Below are positions 35,144 through 44,744 of a stretch of DNA of 51,074 nucleotides, one piece after another. Source of the stretch: JANRKH01 sp033763595 (GTDB taxonomy: Bacteria > Pseudomonadota > Alphaproteobacteria > Rickettsiales > Rickettsiaceae); the NCBI GenBank assembly GCA_033763595.1, contig JANRKH010000048.1:1-51074 (forward strand), written 5' to 3'. Numbering within the stretch: position 1 is the stretch's first letter; every line of letters begins with the position of its first letter. The notes beneath the pieces are model-generated. The model was not told the DNA's origin. It ran no database searches and saw only the letters and a program-made list of their open reading frames with translations. Made by a program: the position numbers and the translations under genes.

Positions 35144-35216
35144 TGGTTTCATGAATAAATTACTCACCACAAATTATATGTAGTATAAATATATTAAGGA
35201 GCCGCAAGTATTTTAC

Positions 35217-35322
35217 TATAGTCTTTTATGTTGAATTAGCTACGTTGTTGACTCGTCGCTCACCTAATACTCATAGGCTTCTCTCCTCGCGCCTAGTATC
35301 TAATCCAACCTAAAAGACTATA
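35217..35322. repeat. Family B palindromic element (copy B4)
   Basis: A 106-bp copy nearly identical to B1, lying 105 bp before gyrB. Confidence 0.85.
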
Positions 35323-35427
35323 GAATACCGCGCCTATTTATTAGATATGCGGAAATCTATGATATATTTTGCTTGCAAGAATGGTATTACCTTAATATAT
35401 TTAAGCTAAAATAAATACCATATATTA

Positions 35428-37857
35428 ATGCCATTAGAGGAAAATCAGAAAACAGCTAGCAATATTCGTGTCACAAATGAATATGATGCAAGTTCAATAA
35501 AAGTATTAAAGGGTCTTGATGCTGTTCGTAAAAGACCAGGCATGTATATAGGAGACACTGATGATGGAAGCGGCCTTCATCACATGGTATACGAAGTTGT
35601 CGATAACGCTATTGACGAATCCTTGGCTGGTCACTGTGATTTAATAGAGGTAATAATAAATAAAGATGGCTCGCTTACGGTTAGAGACAATGGTAGAGGC
35701 ATTCCGACTGATATTCACGATGGAGAAGGCGTTTCTGCTGCAGAAGTAATAATGACTCAGCTTCATGCAGGAGGCAAATTTGATCAAAATTCATATAAAG
35801 TTTCGGGTGGATTACACGGCGTGGGCGTATCTGTAGTAAACGCTCTTTCTAGCTGGCTAGACTTGAGAATATGGAGAGCAGGTAAGGAACATTTTATGCG
35901 TTTTCGCGATGGAGTGTCGGAAGCTCCTCTTGCAATTGTTGGAAATGTCGAAAATAAAACTGGCACAGAAGTAACTTTCATGCCTTCAAGCGTCACGTTC
36001 AAAACAACTGATTTTGTTTTTTCGACTTTAGAGGGTAGATTAAGAGAGCTTGCCTTTCTAAATTCCGGGGTAAGAATATTACTCACGGATGATAGGCAAG
36101 ATCCTGTAAAATCTACTGAGTTTAATTATGAGGGCGGTGTTGCAGCTTACGTAAAATACATAGATAGAGGCAAAACTCCCTTAAACGAACTTATAACAAT
36201 AAAATGTCACGATGATACCTTAGGTATTTCCTGTGAAGTTGCATTACAATGGAATGATTACTACACTGAAAACATATTATCCTTTACAAATAATATAAGA
36301 CAAAGAGATGGCGGTACTCACTTAATTGGCTTTAAGGCCGGTTTAACACGGGCTATAAACCAATATATAGAGCTAAGCGGAATTGCTAAAAAATCGAAAG
36401 TAAATTTTAGTGGGGACGATGCAAGGGAGGGTATTACATGCGTTTTATCAGTCAAGGTACCTGATCCAAAATTCTCATCACAAACAAAAGATAAGCTTGT
36501 AAGCTCCGAAGTAAGACCAGTAGTTGAGAGTAATGTTAATGACAAACTAGTCCAGTGGCTTGAAGAACATCCAACTGACGCAAAAAATATAATCAGTAAA
36601 ATCATAGAATCTGCAGCAGCAAGAGAAGCAGCAAGAAAGGCAAGAGAGCTTACGCGCAGGAAATCAGCTCTCGAGATTTCAAGTCTGCCAGGAAAGCTTG
36701 CAGATTGTCAGGAAAAAGATCCAGCAAAATCTGAAATTTTCATCGTTGAGGGAGACTCAGCTGGCGGTACCGCAAAACAAGGTAGAGATCGTAAAACTCA
36801 AGCCATACTTCCGCTACGAGGTAAAATACTAAACGTTGAACGCGCTAGATTCGATAAAATGCTGAGTTCAGAGCAAGTTGGCACTTTGATTTCCGCTCTT
36901 GGAGCAGGTATAGGCAAATCAGACTTTGATATATCGAAAATAAGGTACCACAAGATTATAATCATGACTGATGCTGATGTAGACGGCTCGCATATTAGAA
37001 CTTTATTACTCACATTTTTCTTCAGGCATATGAAGGAAGTGATAGATAAAGGATATCTATATATAGCAAATCCACCTTTGTATAAAATCAAAAGGGGCAA
37101 TTCTGAGCAATATATTAAAGATGAAGAAGAGCTAAAGGCTCTATTGATTAAATTTGGCGTAGGCGATGCGAAACTTGTATCAAACAGCAGAGAATACACT
37201 GACCACGCTCTTGAAGAAATATTAAACAAAATAGCCACATTTGAAAAGAAGCTTCAAAACTTATCCGGTAAATATAATAGAACTATTATAGAAGCTTTAG
37301 CCGTGGCGAATGCTTTATCTACTGATTTACTAAAGCAGAATATAGAAAAAGTACTATATATATTAAATAATCTTGAAAGAAGTGAAGATAAATCCGAGTG
37401 GAAGGCGGAATTTCATCAAGATACTTGTGAATTTTACCAGGTAGTGAGAGGGATCAAGAATTCGTATTTAATACAAGATTCGTATTTTAACACAAGAGAT
37501 TTATCTTACTTATTTGAAACATATAAAGATTTCTCAAAGATTTTTGAAAATCCTATTAGGTTAGACTCAAAAGACGAGCAGGAAAGCTTTGTGCTCCCAT
37601 CGCTTTTGCTTTCGAAGATTCTTGCTCTTGGTAACAAAGGCTTATCAATTCAAAGATTTAAGGGTCTTGGCGAAATGAACTCAGAACAGCTTGCAGAAAC
37701 AACATTAGACCCTTCAAAAAGAACATTACTCAAAGTCAAAGTTTCTGATTTTGATGAATCAGAGGGAGTTTTCTCAACTCTTATGAGCAGTGTTGTTGAA
37801 CCAAGAAGAGAGTTTATTCAAGAAAATGCCTTGCAAGTTCAAAATCTAGATATTTAA
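35428..37857 (+). CDS. gyrB: DNA gyrase subunit B
   Basis: 809 residues. The GHKL ATPase has EVVDNAIDESLAGHCD, DNGRGIPTDIH and GGLHGVGVSVVNAL. The TOPRIM domain has EGDSAGGTAKQGRDRKTQAILPLRGKILNVE and DADVDGSHIRTLLLTFF. The C-terminal IQRFKGLGEMNSEQLAETT motif is present. The length is that of the long proteobacterial GyrB. It supplies ATP hydrolysis for supercoiling by gyrase. It is a single gene with its own upstream region after element B4. Confidence 0.97.
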   Translation: MPLEENQKTASNIRVTNEYDASSIKVLKGLDAVRKRPGMYIGDTDDGSGLHHMVYEVVDNAIDESLAGHCDLIEVIINKDGSLTVRDNGRGIPTDIHDGEGVSAAEVIMTQLHAGGKFDQNSYKVSGGLHGVGVSVVNALSSWLDLRIWRAGKEHFMRFRDGVSEAPLAIVGNVENKTGTEVTFMPSSVTFKTTDFVFSTLEGRLRELAFLNSGVRILLTDDRQDPVKSTEFNYEGGVAAYVKYIDRGKTPLNELITIKCHDDTLGISCEVALQWNDYYTENILSFTNNIRQRDGGTHLIGFKAGLTRAINQYIELSGIAKKSKVNFSGDDAREGITCVLSVKVPDPKFSSQTKDKLVSSEVRPVVESNVNDKLVQWLEEHPTDAKNIISKIIESAAAREAARKARELTRRKSALEISSLPGKLADCQEKDPAKSEIFIVEGDSAGGTAKQGRDRKTQAILPLRGKILNVERARFDKMLSSEQVGTLISALGAGIGKSDFDISKIRYHKIIIMTDADVDGSHIRTLLLTFFFRHMKEVIDKGYLYIANPPLYKIKRGNSEQYIKDEEELKALLIKFGVGDAKLVSNSREYTDHALEEILNKIATFEKKLQNLSGKYNRTIIEALAVANALSTDLLKQNIEKVLYILNNLERSEDKSEWKAEFHQDTCEFYQVVRGIKNSYLIQDSYFNTRDLSYLFETYKDFSKIFENPIRLDSKDEQESFVLPSLLLSKILALGNKGLSIQRFKGLGEMNSEQLAETTLDPSKRTLLKVKVSDFDESEGVFSTLMSSVVEPRREFIQENALQVQNLDI

Positions 37858-37911
37858 AACACATGCTCCTTCTTATGCAAAATCTCTAGAATGAAACCTG
37901 GACATACTAAA

Positions 37912-38053
37912 GACCTCCACGCGTAACCCATAAGTAGAGTTAAGGAATTTTTAGGAAAAAAGCGGCCTTTATACCTGAACATAGATAAATATGAAAGAGG
38001 AGCGAAAGGCAATTTTTGACAATAAAATTACCACAAGGTTATGCGGGGAGGTC
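37912..38053. repeat. Family D palindromic element (copy D2), decayed coding potential
   Basis: Inverted ends GACCTCCACGCGTAACC and GGTTATGCGGGGAGGTC. The plus strand still encodes GKKRPLYLNIDKY as in D1, but the start position is TTA instead of TTG and stop codons follow after about 20 residues. It lies between gyrB and A7. Confidence 0.8.
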
Positions 38054-38205
38054 TATTTTTTCCTTTATGGTGAACTCGGCATAAGTGTTATTGCATGTAA
38101 ATTAGTTACAATTTATTGTTTATAGAAGCTTCACTCCGAATTAAGCTGGACTAGCAATATGGTATTTGATAATCTTAGTGTAAATAGTATGAAATTCAGG
38201 TAATT
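38054..38205. other. AT-rich intergenic sequence, nothing recognised
   Basis: Sequence between elements D2 and A7 shows no gene, hairpin of note or promoter that I can support. Confidence 0.4.
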
Positions 38206-38311
38206 ATACCAAATCTCTAGAATTAAATAATACTAGGAGCAAGTCACGAAGCCTACTCACGCTAGGTGAGCTAGGAGCTAGAAGCAAGTACTTAAAAATG
38301 GAATTTGGTAT
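38206..38311. repeat. Family A palindromic element (copy A7)
   Basis: Full arms with a variant core (CTCACGCTAGGTGAGCTAGG) that forms its own small hairpin CTCACGCTAGGTGAG. It ends 30 bp before the secreted orphan gene, whose promoter or leader it may therefore supply. Confidence 0.8.
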
Positions 38312-38341
38312 TAGTTATTATAAAACAATAGGAGAGAATTT

Positions 38342-38788
38342 ATGATTAGTAGAATAATTGTATCATTAGTTATATTGATAAATACTTTTGGGGCTTTAGC
38401 CTATGATTTTTCCGGCGCGTATAAATGCGATAAAGCGTTTGATTCACAAGACGGAAATTTTACTTCCACAATTACCCTTCGTCCAAACAATGATTATAAG
38501 AAAGCTAATAGTTCATATTCTATATATAATTTCGAAATGAAATGTCCCGGTTATAATTACACCTGGGAAGGAACTGCGATAGCAAATGGCAATAATTTGG
38601 CGATTTATTTCTATAGCGTAGGGGAACATAGAGAAAAAAGCGATTTCGGTACCGCATCCGCAACAATCATTACTCATGAAGATAAGAAAGGTAAAATAAC
38701 AACTAGTTTACATGAATTTTATTATGAAACTGCATATAAAGGAAAACCTGCTTTCGGTTTTCAAGATTGTAAAAAACTGCTAAAGTAG
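38342..38788 (+). CDS. Small secreted orphan protein
   Basis: 148 residues with a clear signal peptide (about 1-20, cleavage after GALA) and a strong AGGAG ribosome site 7 bp before ATG. The mature part is rich in beta-prone stretches (FTSTITLRPNN, YNYTWEGTAIANGNNLAIYF) and has three cysteines (Cys 29, one near 68 and one near 143), suggesting a small beta-barrel or sandwich domain exported to the periplasm or outside. I cannot name a family. It is flanked by family A elements on both sides. Confidence 0.7.
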   Translation: MISRIIVSLVILINTFGALAYDFSGAYKCDKAFDSQDGNFTSTITLRPNNDYKKANSSYSIYNFEMKCPGYNYTWEGTAIANGNNLAIYFYSVGEHREKSDFGTASATIITHEDKKGKITTSLHEFYYETAYKGKPAFGFQDCKKLLK

Positions 38789-38796
38789 TTATACAG

Positions 38797-38855
38797 CATC
38801 TCTAGAATTAAACTCTTAAAATGAATTTTAGGGAGAGCCTGCTTTAGCGTATATG
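38797..38855. repeat. Family C element core
   Basis: CATCTCTAGAATTAAACTC followed by AAATGAATTTTAGGGAGAGC and GCTTTAGCGTATATGATA. This is the clearest intergenic example of the family whose variant sits inside the kinase gene at 50447. It joins A8 directly. Confidence 0.55.
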
Positions 38856-38956
38856 ATACCAAATCTCTAGAATTAAATAATACTAGGAGCAAGTCACGAA
38901 GACTACTCTCGTGTTATGTGAGCGACGAAGTAGTACTTAAAAATGGGATTTGGTAT
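38856..38956. repeat. Family A palindromic element (copy A8)
   Basis: Left arm ATACCAAATCTCTAGAATTA, shortened core with CTCTCGTGTTATGTGAGCGACG, right arm AAAAATGGGATTTGGTAT. It lies between the convergent secreted orphan gene and lpd, 24 bp from the lpd stop. Confidence 0.85.
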
Positions 38957-38979
38957 AAGTCTTAACAAAAAAACTTATA

Positions 38980-40377
38980 CTATATATGAATCGATCTGCC
39001 GAATGCATTTAGTGCTGATTCATGTATCATCTCGGATAAAGTAGGATGTGGGAAGATAGTGTGGAATATATCTTCTTCAGTTGCTTCTAGTCCTATAGCA
39101 AGGGTCATACTATTAATAAGCTCTGTTACCTCGGATCCAATCATATGACACCCTAGTATCTCTCCAGTCTTTTCATTAAAAATGATTTTTACAAGCCCTT
39201 CTGGCTCACCAAGTGCTATAGCCTTGCCGTTGCCAATAAATGGAAATCTACCTATTTTTAGCTTATAACCCATATCTTTTGCCTTTTCTTCCGTAAGGCC
39301 AACGCTTGCTATTTGCGGCATCGAATATGTACAACCCGGAATTCTTAGCTTCTTGATGGATTTTGTTTTGAGTCCGCTTATGGCTTCTGCTGCAATAATG
39401 CCCTCATGACTTGCCTTATGAGCAAGCCAAGGACCTTCTACAACATCTCCTATAGCATAGATAGATGGATCATCTGTTGATAAATCATCTTTAGCTATTA
39501 TAAACCCTCTATTATCTAACTGAACCTTAGTAACCTTAAGATTTAGCTTATCAGTATTTGGCGTGATGCCAACTGCCATAATTACCTTATCGAATTTAGA
39601 AGTAAAATTTTTACCCTCATGCTCGTATTCTATTTCAACATTTTTCTGTAGTGTTTTCATAGAAATTAGCTTAACGGAAGTTTTGATTTGTATTCCTTGT
39701 TTTGTGAATGATTTTTTTGCAAATTCTGATATTTCCTTATCTTCTTGTGGCAAAATTCTGTCTTGCGCTTCAATTACACAGACCTTTGATCCGATGCTAT
39801 TATAAAAAGATGCAAATTCAATACCTATGGCACCAGAGCCTACAATTAGCAAAGTTTCAGGTATTTTTTCTTGAAGCATTGCTTCTTTGTAAGTGAGAAT
39901 GTTTTGTCCATCTGGCTCAAATCCTTTTAAAACCTTCGCCCTTGCACCTGTTGCAACTATAAATTTTTTTGCCTTGACTTCTGTTTTTACCTCTCCTTCG
40001 ACTGCGATTATTTCTGAATTAACAAATGACGCAAATCCTTTGATTATTGTAATTTTGTTTTTTTTTAAAAGTCCACTAACGCCGTTAGAAAGCTGATTTG
40101 CTACATTTCTTGATCTTGCAACCATTTCTTTTAGATTAGCTGATATTTTTTCTGCACTAATACCGAAATGTTTGTGATTTTGTACTAAGTGTAGTACTTC
40201 CGCAGATCTTAGCAAAGATTTTGTTGGGATGCAGCCCCAGTTAAGGCATATTCCGCCCAAAGACTCAGCTTCTACAATGGCAACTTTTTTGCCAAGTTGT
40301 GCAAGTCTAATAGCAGAGACATACCCGCCGGGTCCAGCCCCTATTACACATACATCAAATTCTTGTAGATTGGTCAT
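38980..40377 (-). CDS. lpdA: Dihydrolipoamide dehydrogenase (E3)
   Basis: 465 residues. FAD site VIGAGPGGYVSAIRLAQLG, redox-active disulfide GGICLNWGCIPTKS, NAD site LIVGSGAIGIEFASFY and the catalytic His-Glu pair in FPHPTLSEMIHE are all present. It reoxidises the lipoyl groups of the pyruvate dehydrogenase complex. It is the last gene of the pdhA-pdhB-pdhC-lpd cluster, 40 bp after pdhC. Confidence 0.96.
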   Translation of the reverse strand: MTNLQEFDVCVIGAGPGGYVSAIRLAQLGKKVAIVEAESLGGICLNWGCIPTKSLLRSAEVLHLVQNHKHFGISAEKISANLKEMVARSRNVANQLSNGVSGLLKKNKITIIKGFASFVNSEIIAVEGEVKTEVKAKKFIVATGARAKVLKGFEPDGQNILTYKEAMLQEKIPETLLIVGSGAIGIEFASFYNSIGSKVCVIEAQDRILPQEDKEISEFAKKSFTKQGIQIKTSVKLISMKTLQKNVEIEYEHEGKNFTSKFDKVIMAVGITPNTDKLNLKVTKVQLDNRGFIIAKDDLSTDDPSIYAIGDVVEGPWLAHKASHEGIIAAEAISGLKTKSIKKLRIPGCTYSMPQIASVGLTEEKAKDMGYKLKIGRFPFIGNGKAIALGEPEGLVKIIFNEKTGEILGCHMIGSEVTELINSMTLAIGLEATEEDIFHTIFPHPTLSEMIHESALNAFGRSIHI

Positions 40378-40417
40378 AAGCTTTATTTAAGGGTACTTGT
40401 TTTATAATATTATATAT

Positions 40418-41689
40418 TTATATCAGCATTTTTACTGGATTTTCTACAAAATCTTTAAAATGACTTAAAAATCTTGCGCCAGTGACTCCATCAACCACTC
40501 TATGATCACATGATAATGTAACCTCTGTAACCGTAGAAATTATTACTTTATCATCATATACTATCGGTTTTTGTTGTCCTGCTCCTATTGCTAAAATACC
40601 ACTTTGAGGCGGGTTGATGATGGCCGCAAACTGTTTAACCCCATACATACCGAGATTCGATATACTAAAACCCCCTCCTTGATACTCATGAGGCATTAAC
40701 TTGCCATTTTTAGCTCTCTGAGCTAATTCCTTCATTTCTTTAGATAGTTCTGAGAGTGATTTTAGATTTGCGTCTTTAATAATTGGGGTTATGAGCCCTC
40801 CGTCTAATGCAACTGCAACAGAAATATCGACATATTTATACTGAATTATTCCATCATCAGACCAACTTGTATTTACTTCTGGCATGTTGTGTAGCGACAG
40901 AGCTGTTGCTTTAATCATAAAATCATTCACTGAGATTTTGTGGTCTTTGTCTCTTGATTCATTAATCTCTGATCTAATAGCCAAAAGCTTATCTATATTA
41001 CATTCTATGGTCAAATAAAAATGCGGAACAGTTAGTTTAGATTCGAGCAATCTTGTTGCTATGACTTTTCGAATATTTGTTATAGGAATCAATGAAAAAT
41101 CTGCCCCTGATCTTTGGGGATTCTTCGTAAATGACTGCTCTGCCCCTTTTGTTTGTGCTTGTACTGAGACAACATCTTCTTTGATTATTCTACCATGAGG
41201 ACCTGAACCAGTTATTAACGCTAAGTTAATATTATTTTGATTTGCGATTCTTCGTGCTAGAGGTGATGCAAAAATCCTATTATCTGAGCTACTTAAATCA
41301 TTTTGCAAATCCGAAATTTCCTGGCTTGTTTGTTCTTGGTTATTAGCGGTATTGCTTTGTTTTGAACTCTCTGTATTTTCTATTTGTTTTGCGTTATTAC
41401 TAGAACTGATTTTGCTAATATGATCATCAAGTAATTTTTTATCCGACTCCTCCTCGATAATAAGTGCTATTATTGCTCCAACTTTAACATCTTTGGAACC
41501 CGCGTGAACAAGAATTTTTCCAATGAAACCCTCATCTACAGCCTCTACTTCCATAGTTGCTTTATCTGTTTCAATTTCTGCAATAACATCGCCAGGTTTT
41601 ACTTTTTCGCCTTCTTTTTTGAGCCATTTTGCCAAATTTCCTTCAGTCATGGTTGGCGATAATGCTGGCATTAAAATTTCTATTATCAT
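40418..41689 (-). CDS. pdhC: Dihydrolipoyl acetyltransferase (E2 of pyruvate dehydrogenase)
   Basis: 423 residues: one lipoyl domain with the lipoylated Lys in ETDKATMEVEA (about 43), a Gln/Ser/Asn-rich linker, a peripheral-subunit-binding domain (FASPLARRIANQNNINLALITGSGPHG) and the acetyltransferase core with SCDHRVVDGVTGARFL, the catalytic His and Asp. It transfers acetyl groups from E1 to CoA. The start is 14 bp after pdhB, indicating one operon. Confidence 0.96.
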   Translation of the reverse strand: MIIEILMPALSPTMTEGNLAKWLKKEGEKVKPGDVIAEIETDKATMEVEAVDEGFIGKILVHAGSKDVKVGAIIALIIEEESDKKLLDDHISKISSSNNAKQIENTESSKQSNTANNQEQTSQEISDLQNDLSSSDNRIFASPLARRIANQNNINLALITGSGPHGRIIKEDVVSVQAQTKGAEQSFTKNPQRSGADFSLIPITNIRKVIATRLLESKLTVPHFYLTIECNIDKLLAIRSEINESRDKDHKISVNDFMIKATALSLHNMPEVNTSWSDDGIIQYKYVDISVAVALDGGLITPIIKDANLKSLSELSKEMKELAQRAKNGKLMPHEYQGGGFSISNLGMYGVKQFAAIINPPQSGILAIGAGQQKPIVYDDKVIISTVTEVTLSCDHRVVDGVTGARFLSHFKDFVENPVKMLI

Positions 41690-41703
41690 ATTAACCTTAT
41701 AAA

Positions 41704-42681
41704 TTATTTATAACATGCTTTTTTTGTTGCTTCGATAATGTCTAGCTCACTTGGCAGCGCAAGTTTTTCAAGATTAGCTGCATATGGTAAAGGCACGTCT
41801 TTGCCTGATACAAACTCAACCGGCGCATCCAAATAATCAAAAGCTTTATTTTGGACTATAGCGCAAATGGTCGCACTTACACCCCCAAAAAACCAACCTT
41901 CCTCAACGCAAACAAGTCTGTTTGTTTTTTTTACAGATTGAATTATAGTTTCTTCGTCGAGGGGTTTTATTGTTCTTAGGTCGATCACTTCGGCATCGAT
42001 ACCTATCTGAGATAGTTTGTCAGCGGCCTTTAATGCAAGATCAACCTGTATGGAGAATGCTGTGATGGTCACATCCTTACCCTCTTTTACTATTTTTGCT
42101 GATCCAATTTGTATTGGATCTATTACATCTGGTGCGTCAAAATTATGTCCATATAGAATTTCATTTTCTAGGAAAATTACTGGATTTTTGCTCCTAATTG
42201 CAGATTTTAATAACCCACAAGCATCCTCAGCTGAATAAGGGGCGATTACTATTAAACCAGGCACATGGCCGTACCATGCAGCATAATTTTGGCTATGCTG
42301 GGCAGCGACTCTTGCAGCAGCTCCATTTGGCCCACGAAAAACTATAGGACATGTCACTTGCCCACCTGACATATAGTGAGTTTTTGCCGCAGAGTTTACT
42401 ATTTGATCTATTGCTTGCATTGCAAAATTAAAAGTCATGAACTCTACTATTGGCTTTAGGCCAGCAAATGCAGCGCCGACAGCAAGCCCAGAAAATCCAT
42501 GTTCGCTAATTGGAGAGTCTATTACTCTTTCTGGTCCAAACTCATCAAGAAGCCCTTGAGTTACCTTGTATGCGCCCTGATATTCAGCTACTTCCTCGCC
42601 AATAATAAATACTGATCTGTCATTTTGCATCTCAGATCTCATTGCTTCTCGGAGCGCTTCTCTTACCGTTAGTTTTCTCAT
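41704..42681 (-). CDS. pdhB: Pyruvate dehydrogenase E1 beta subunit
   Basis: 325 residues of the transketolase-like beta subunit: REALREAMRSEMQNDRSVFIIGEEVAEYQGAYKVTQGL at the start, IDSPISEHGFSGLAVGAAFAGLKPIVEFMTFNF and the C-terminal VCVEEGWFFGGVS. With PdhA it decarboxylates pyruvate. It lies 24 bp after pdhA. Confidence 0.96.
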   Translation of the reverse strand: MRKLTVREALREAMRSEMQNDRSVFIIGEEVAEYQGAYKVTQGLLDEFGPERVIDSPISEHGFSGLAVGAAFAGLKPIVEFMTFNFAMQAIDQIVNSAAKTHYMSGGQVTCPIVFRGPNGAAARVAAQHSQNYAAWYGHVPGLIVIAPYSAEDACGLLKSAIRSKNPVIFLENEILYGHNFDAPDVIDPIQIGSAKIVKEGKDVTITAFSIQVDLALKAADKLSQIGIDAEVIDLRTIKPLDEETIIQSVKKTNRLVCVEEGWFFGGVSATICAIVQNKAFDYLDAPVEFVSGKDVPLPYAANLEKLALPSELDIIEATKKACYK

Positions 42682-42705
42682 AATGATATTTTCCTGATTC
42701 TGTTA

Positions 42706-43680
42706 TTATATAGTAGAAGCGAAAATTTGAGTCATGAGCTCATTTTCCCTTGGCTCTTCTGAGTTATTACTAAATTCTACTGCTTCTTGAATAATATTTT
42801 TTACGCCTAATTCAATTTTCTTTAAGTCTGTTTCTGGAATTTTAAAGTCCTTTTCAAGTTTATCTCTTAGAACAGAAACTGGATCTAAGTTCTTATATTC
42901 TCCAACTTCGTCTTTAGTTCGATACTTAGCAGGATCAGACATTGAGTGGCCTCTGTATCGATATGTTAGCATTTCGAGAATAATTGGCCCGCTTCCCTTT
43001 CTTACTTTTTTTGCGGCGAGAGAGCAGGCATCATATACAGTATCAAGATCCATTCCATTTACTTGCTGTCCTTCTATGCCGAAGGATAATCCTTTGTTGT
43101 ATAGATCTGTCATTGCAGTTGATCTATTAACTGCAGTTCCCATAGAATATTGGTTATTTTCTATTATATATATCACGGGTAGCTTCCATAGCGCAGCCAT
43201 ATTAAAAGCTTCGAATACTTGACCTTGGTTCATTGCCCCGTCTCCCATAAACGTAAAACATATATTATTCGTTTTATTGTATTTTTCTGCAAATCCTATG
43301 CCAGTGCCAATCGGGACCTGAGCTCCAACGATTCCATGCCCCCCGTAGAATTTATTTTTAATGTCGAATAGATGCATAGAGCCTCCTTTGCCACGAGAAG
43401 AGCCTGTGGATTTCCCCATGAGCTCTGCAAGAACGAATTTTGGTTCAGTGCCTGATAGGATTATATGGCCATGATCACGGTAGCTTGTTACCGTACTATC
43501 GCCTTCTTCTTTTGCGAGCATTACGCCTGTAATGACTGCCTCTTGGCCTATGTATAAATGACAAAAGCCACCTATTTGACCCATGCCATATATTTGTCCG
43601 CATTTTTCCTCAAATCTTCTGATTAAAAGCATATTTTTGTAAGATTCAAGGTACTTGGTTTTGGATAAATTTTTTGTCAT
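42706..43680 (-). CDS. pdhA: Pyruvate dehydrogenase E1 alpha subunit
   Basis: 324 residues from ATG at 43680, chosen because AGAAG lies 8 bp before it; an upstream in-frame ATG at 43734 adds 18 residues unlike the family. The thiamine diphosphate motif is GDGAMNQGQVFEAFNMA...IIENN; the phosphorylation-loop segment YRYRGHSMSDPAKYRTKDEV is present. It is the first gene of the pdh operon, which links pyruvate to acetyl-CoA. Confidence 0.95.
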   Translation of the reverse strand: MTKNLSKTKYLESYKNMLLIRRFEEKCGQIYGMGQIGGFCHLYIGQEAVITGVMLAKEEGDSTVTSYRDHGHIILSGTEPKFVLAELMGKSTGSSRGKGGSMHLFDIKNKFYGGHGIVGAQVPIGTGIGFAEKYNKTNNICFTFMGDGAMNQGQVFEAFNMAALWKLPVIYIIENNQYSMGTAVNRSTAMTDLYNKGLSFGIEGQQVNGMDLDTVYDACSLAAKKVRKGSGPIILEMLTYRYRGHSMSDPAKYRTKDEVGEYKNLDPVSVLRDKLEKDFKIPETDLKKIELGVKNIIQEAVEFSNNSEEPRENELMTQIFASTI

Positions 43681-43856
43681 AATATCTTCTAGGATTTCTA
43701 TTTGTAATCTGATAAAACAAGGGAGTTTTGTCAAATGTTATTATTATCAGATTATGGATGAATTTTATTAATATGTGAAATATGCTTAAAGCTGTGTCTT
43801 CTGTCACGGTAACCAGAGGACGAAAATAACTACAAAATCACCTCTTATATAGAAAT

Positions 43857-44501
43857 TTACGAATAACTTAAGATATGTTTGATTATTTTGACGCATAAGT
43901 AAAATACAGGCACTAAAGCAATTGTAAAACTTAATTTCCAGAGATAACTATTGTAAATTAATGTTGTTACTTGCTCCTTAGGCAAAACTCCAACATATGC
44001 TAAAAAAACTATAACAATTACAGTATCTATAAGTAAAGAAACCGATGTACTTACTACATTTCTTAAGCCTAAAAATCTTCCTTTAGTTGCACTTCTAATT
44101 AGTAAATATATGTATATATCAATGGTCTGGGAAATAAAAGTTGCAATCATAGAGCCTAAAAACGAATATCCAAAAAAACCAAATACTTTGTGAAATATGT
44201 CATCATTAATCACAGACCAATCTGTCGCCTTGATATTATCCATTGAAATTATAATCAATGCAGTTACTATATTTAGTAATATTCCAAGCCTAACAGTGAA
44301 TGTTGCTTTATCTTTTTTATAAAACTCGGTTATTATATCAGTCACAAGAAAAGTCAAAGGATATAATATCGCGCCAACAGAAATCTCAAAACTATATAGG
44401 TACGGCACTTCTATTATAACAAATTTCCTATATGTTATATTACCTATTAGAATCAGGCAGCAGAATAGCGCGCTTAGCGTTACATATATTTTTTCATGCA
44501 T
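43857..44501 (-). CDS. yhhQ: Queuosine precursor transporter (YhhQ family)
   Basis: 214 residues with about six membrane helices. The family signature VTDIITEFYKKDKATFTVRLG lies at about 52-72, next to SVGAILYPLTFL. YhhQ/QPTR proteins import the queuine precursor preQ0 or preQ1 for tRNA modification, though the family (DUF165/VUT) also includes other vitamin precursors. It lies upstream of the pdh operon on the same strand but with a 120-bp gap, so it is probably a separate unit. Confidence 0.88.
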   Translation of the reverse strand: MHEKIYVTLSALFCCLILIGNITYRKFVIIEVPYLYSFEISVGAILYPLTFLVTDIITEFYKKDKATFTVRLGILLNIVTALIIISMDNIKATDWSVINDDIFHKVFGFFGYSFLGSMIATFISQTIDIYIYLLIRSATKGRFLGLRNVVSTSVSLLIDTVIVIVFLAYVGVLPKEQVTTLIYNSYLWKLSFTIALVPVFYLCVKIIKHILSYS

Positions 44502-44645
44502 AAATACCTAAGAATTTATAATGCTTATTATCATTAAGAATAATTTATTTAATTTTTTTGCCCGTTTTTTTCACTTTTGAGAAATATCTTGATAAATATC
44601 GTTCAGTTTGTTATAATTCAATTTATATAGTGATATATTACACCT

Positions 44646-44675
44646 CAAATTAAATTCTACAAATGAAATTTCACG
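44646..44675. repeat. Partial family C element
   Basis: CAAATTAAATTCTACAAATG followed by AAATTTCACG matches the left half of the family C copy inside the kinase gene at 50447 (CAAATTAAATTCTACAGATG). The right half is missing. Confidence 0.5.
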
Positions 44676-44744
44676 TCGTGGGAATTAATTCAAGCCTACA
44701 ATAAATGCGTTACAATAATAGTATATATAAATTAAGGAGCTTTT

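Noticed and set aside
36798..37238. 146-codon open frame opposite gyrB
   Set aside because: Antisense shadow of a strongly conserved gene.
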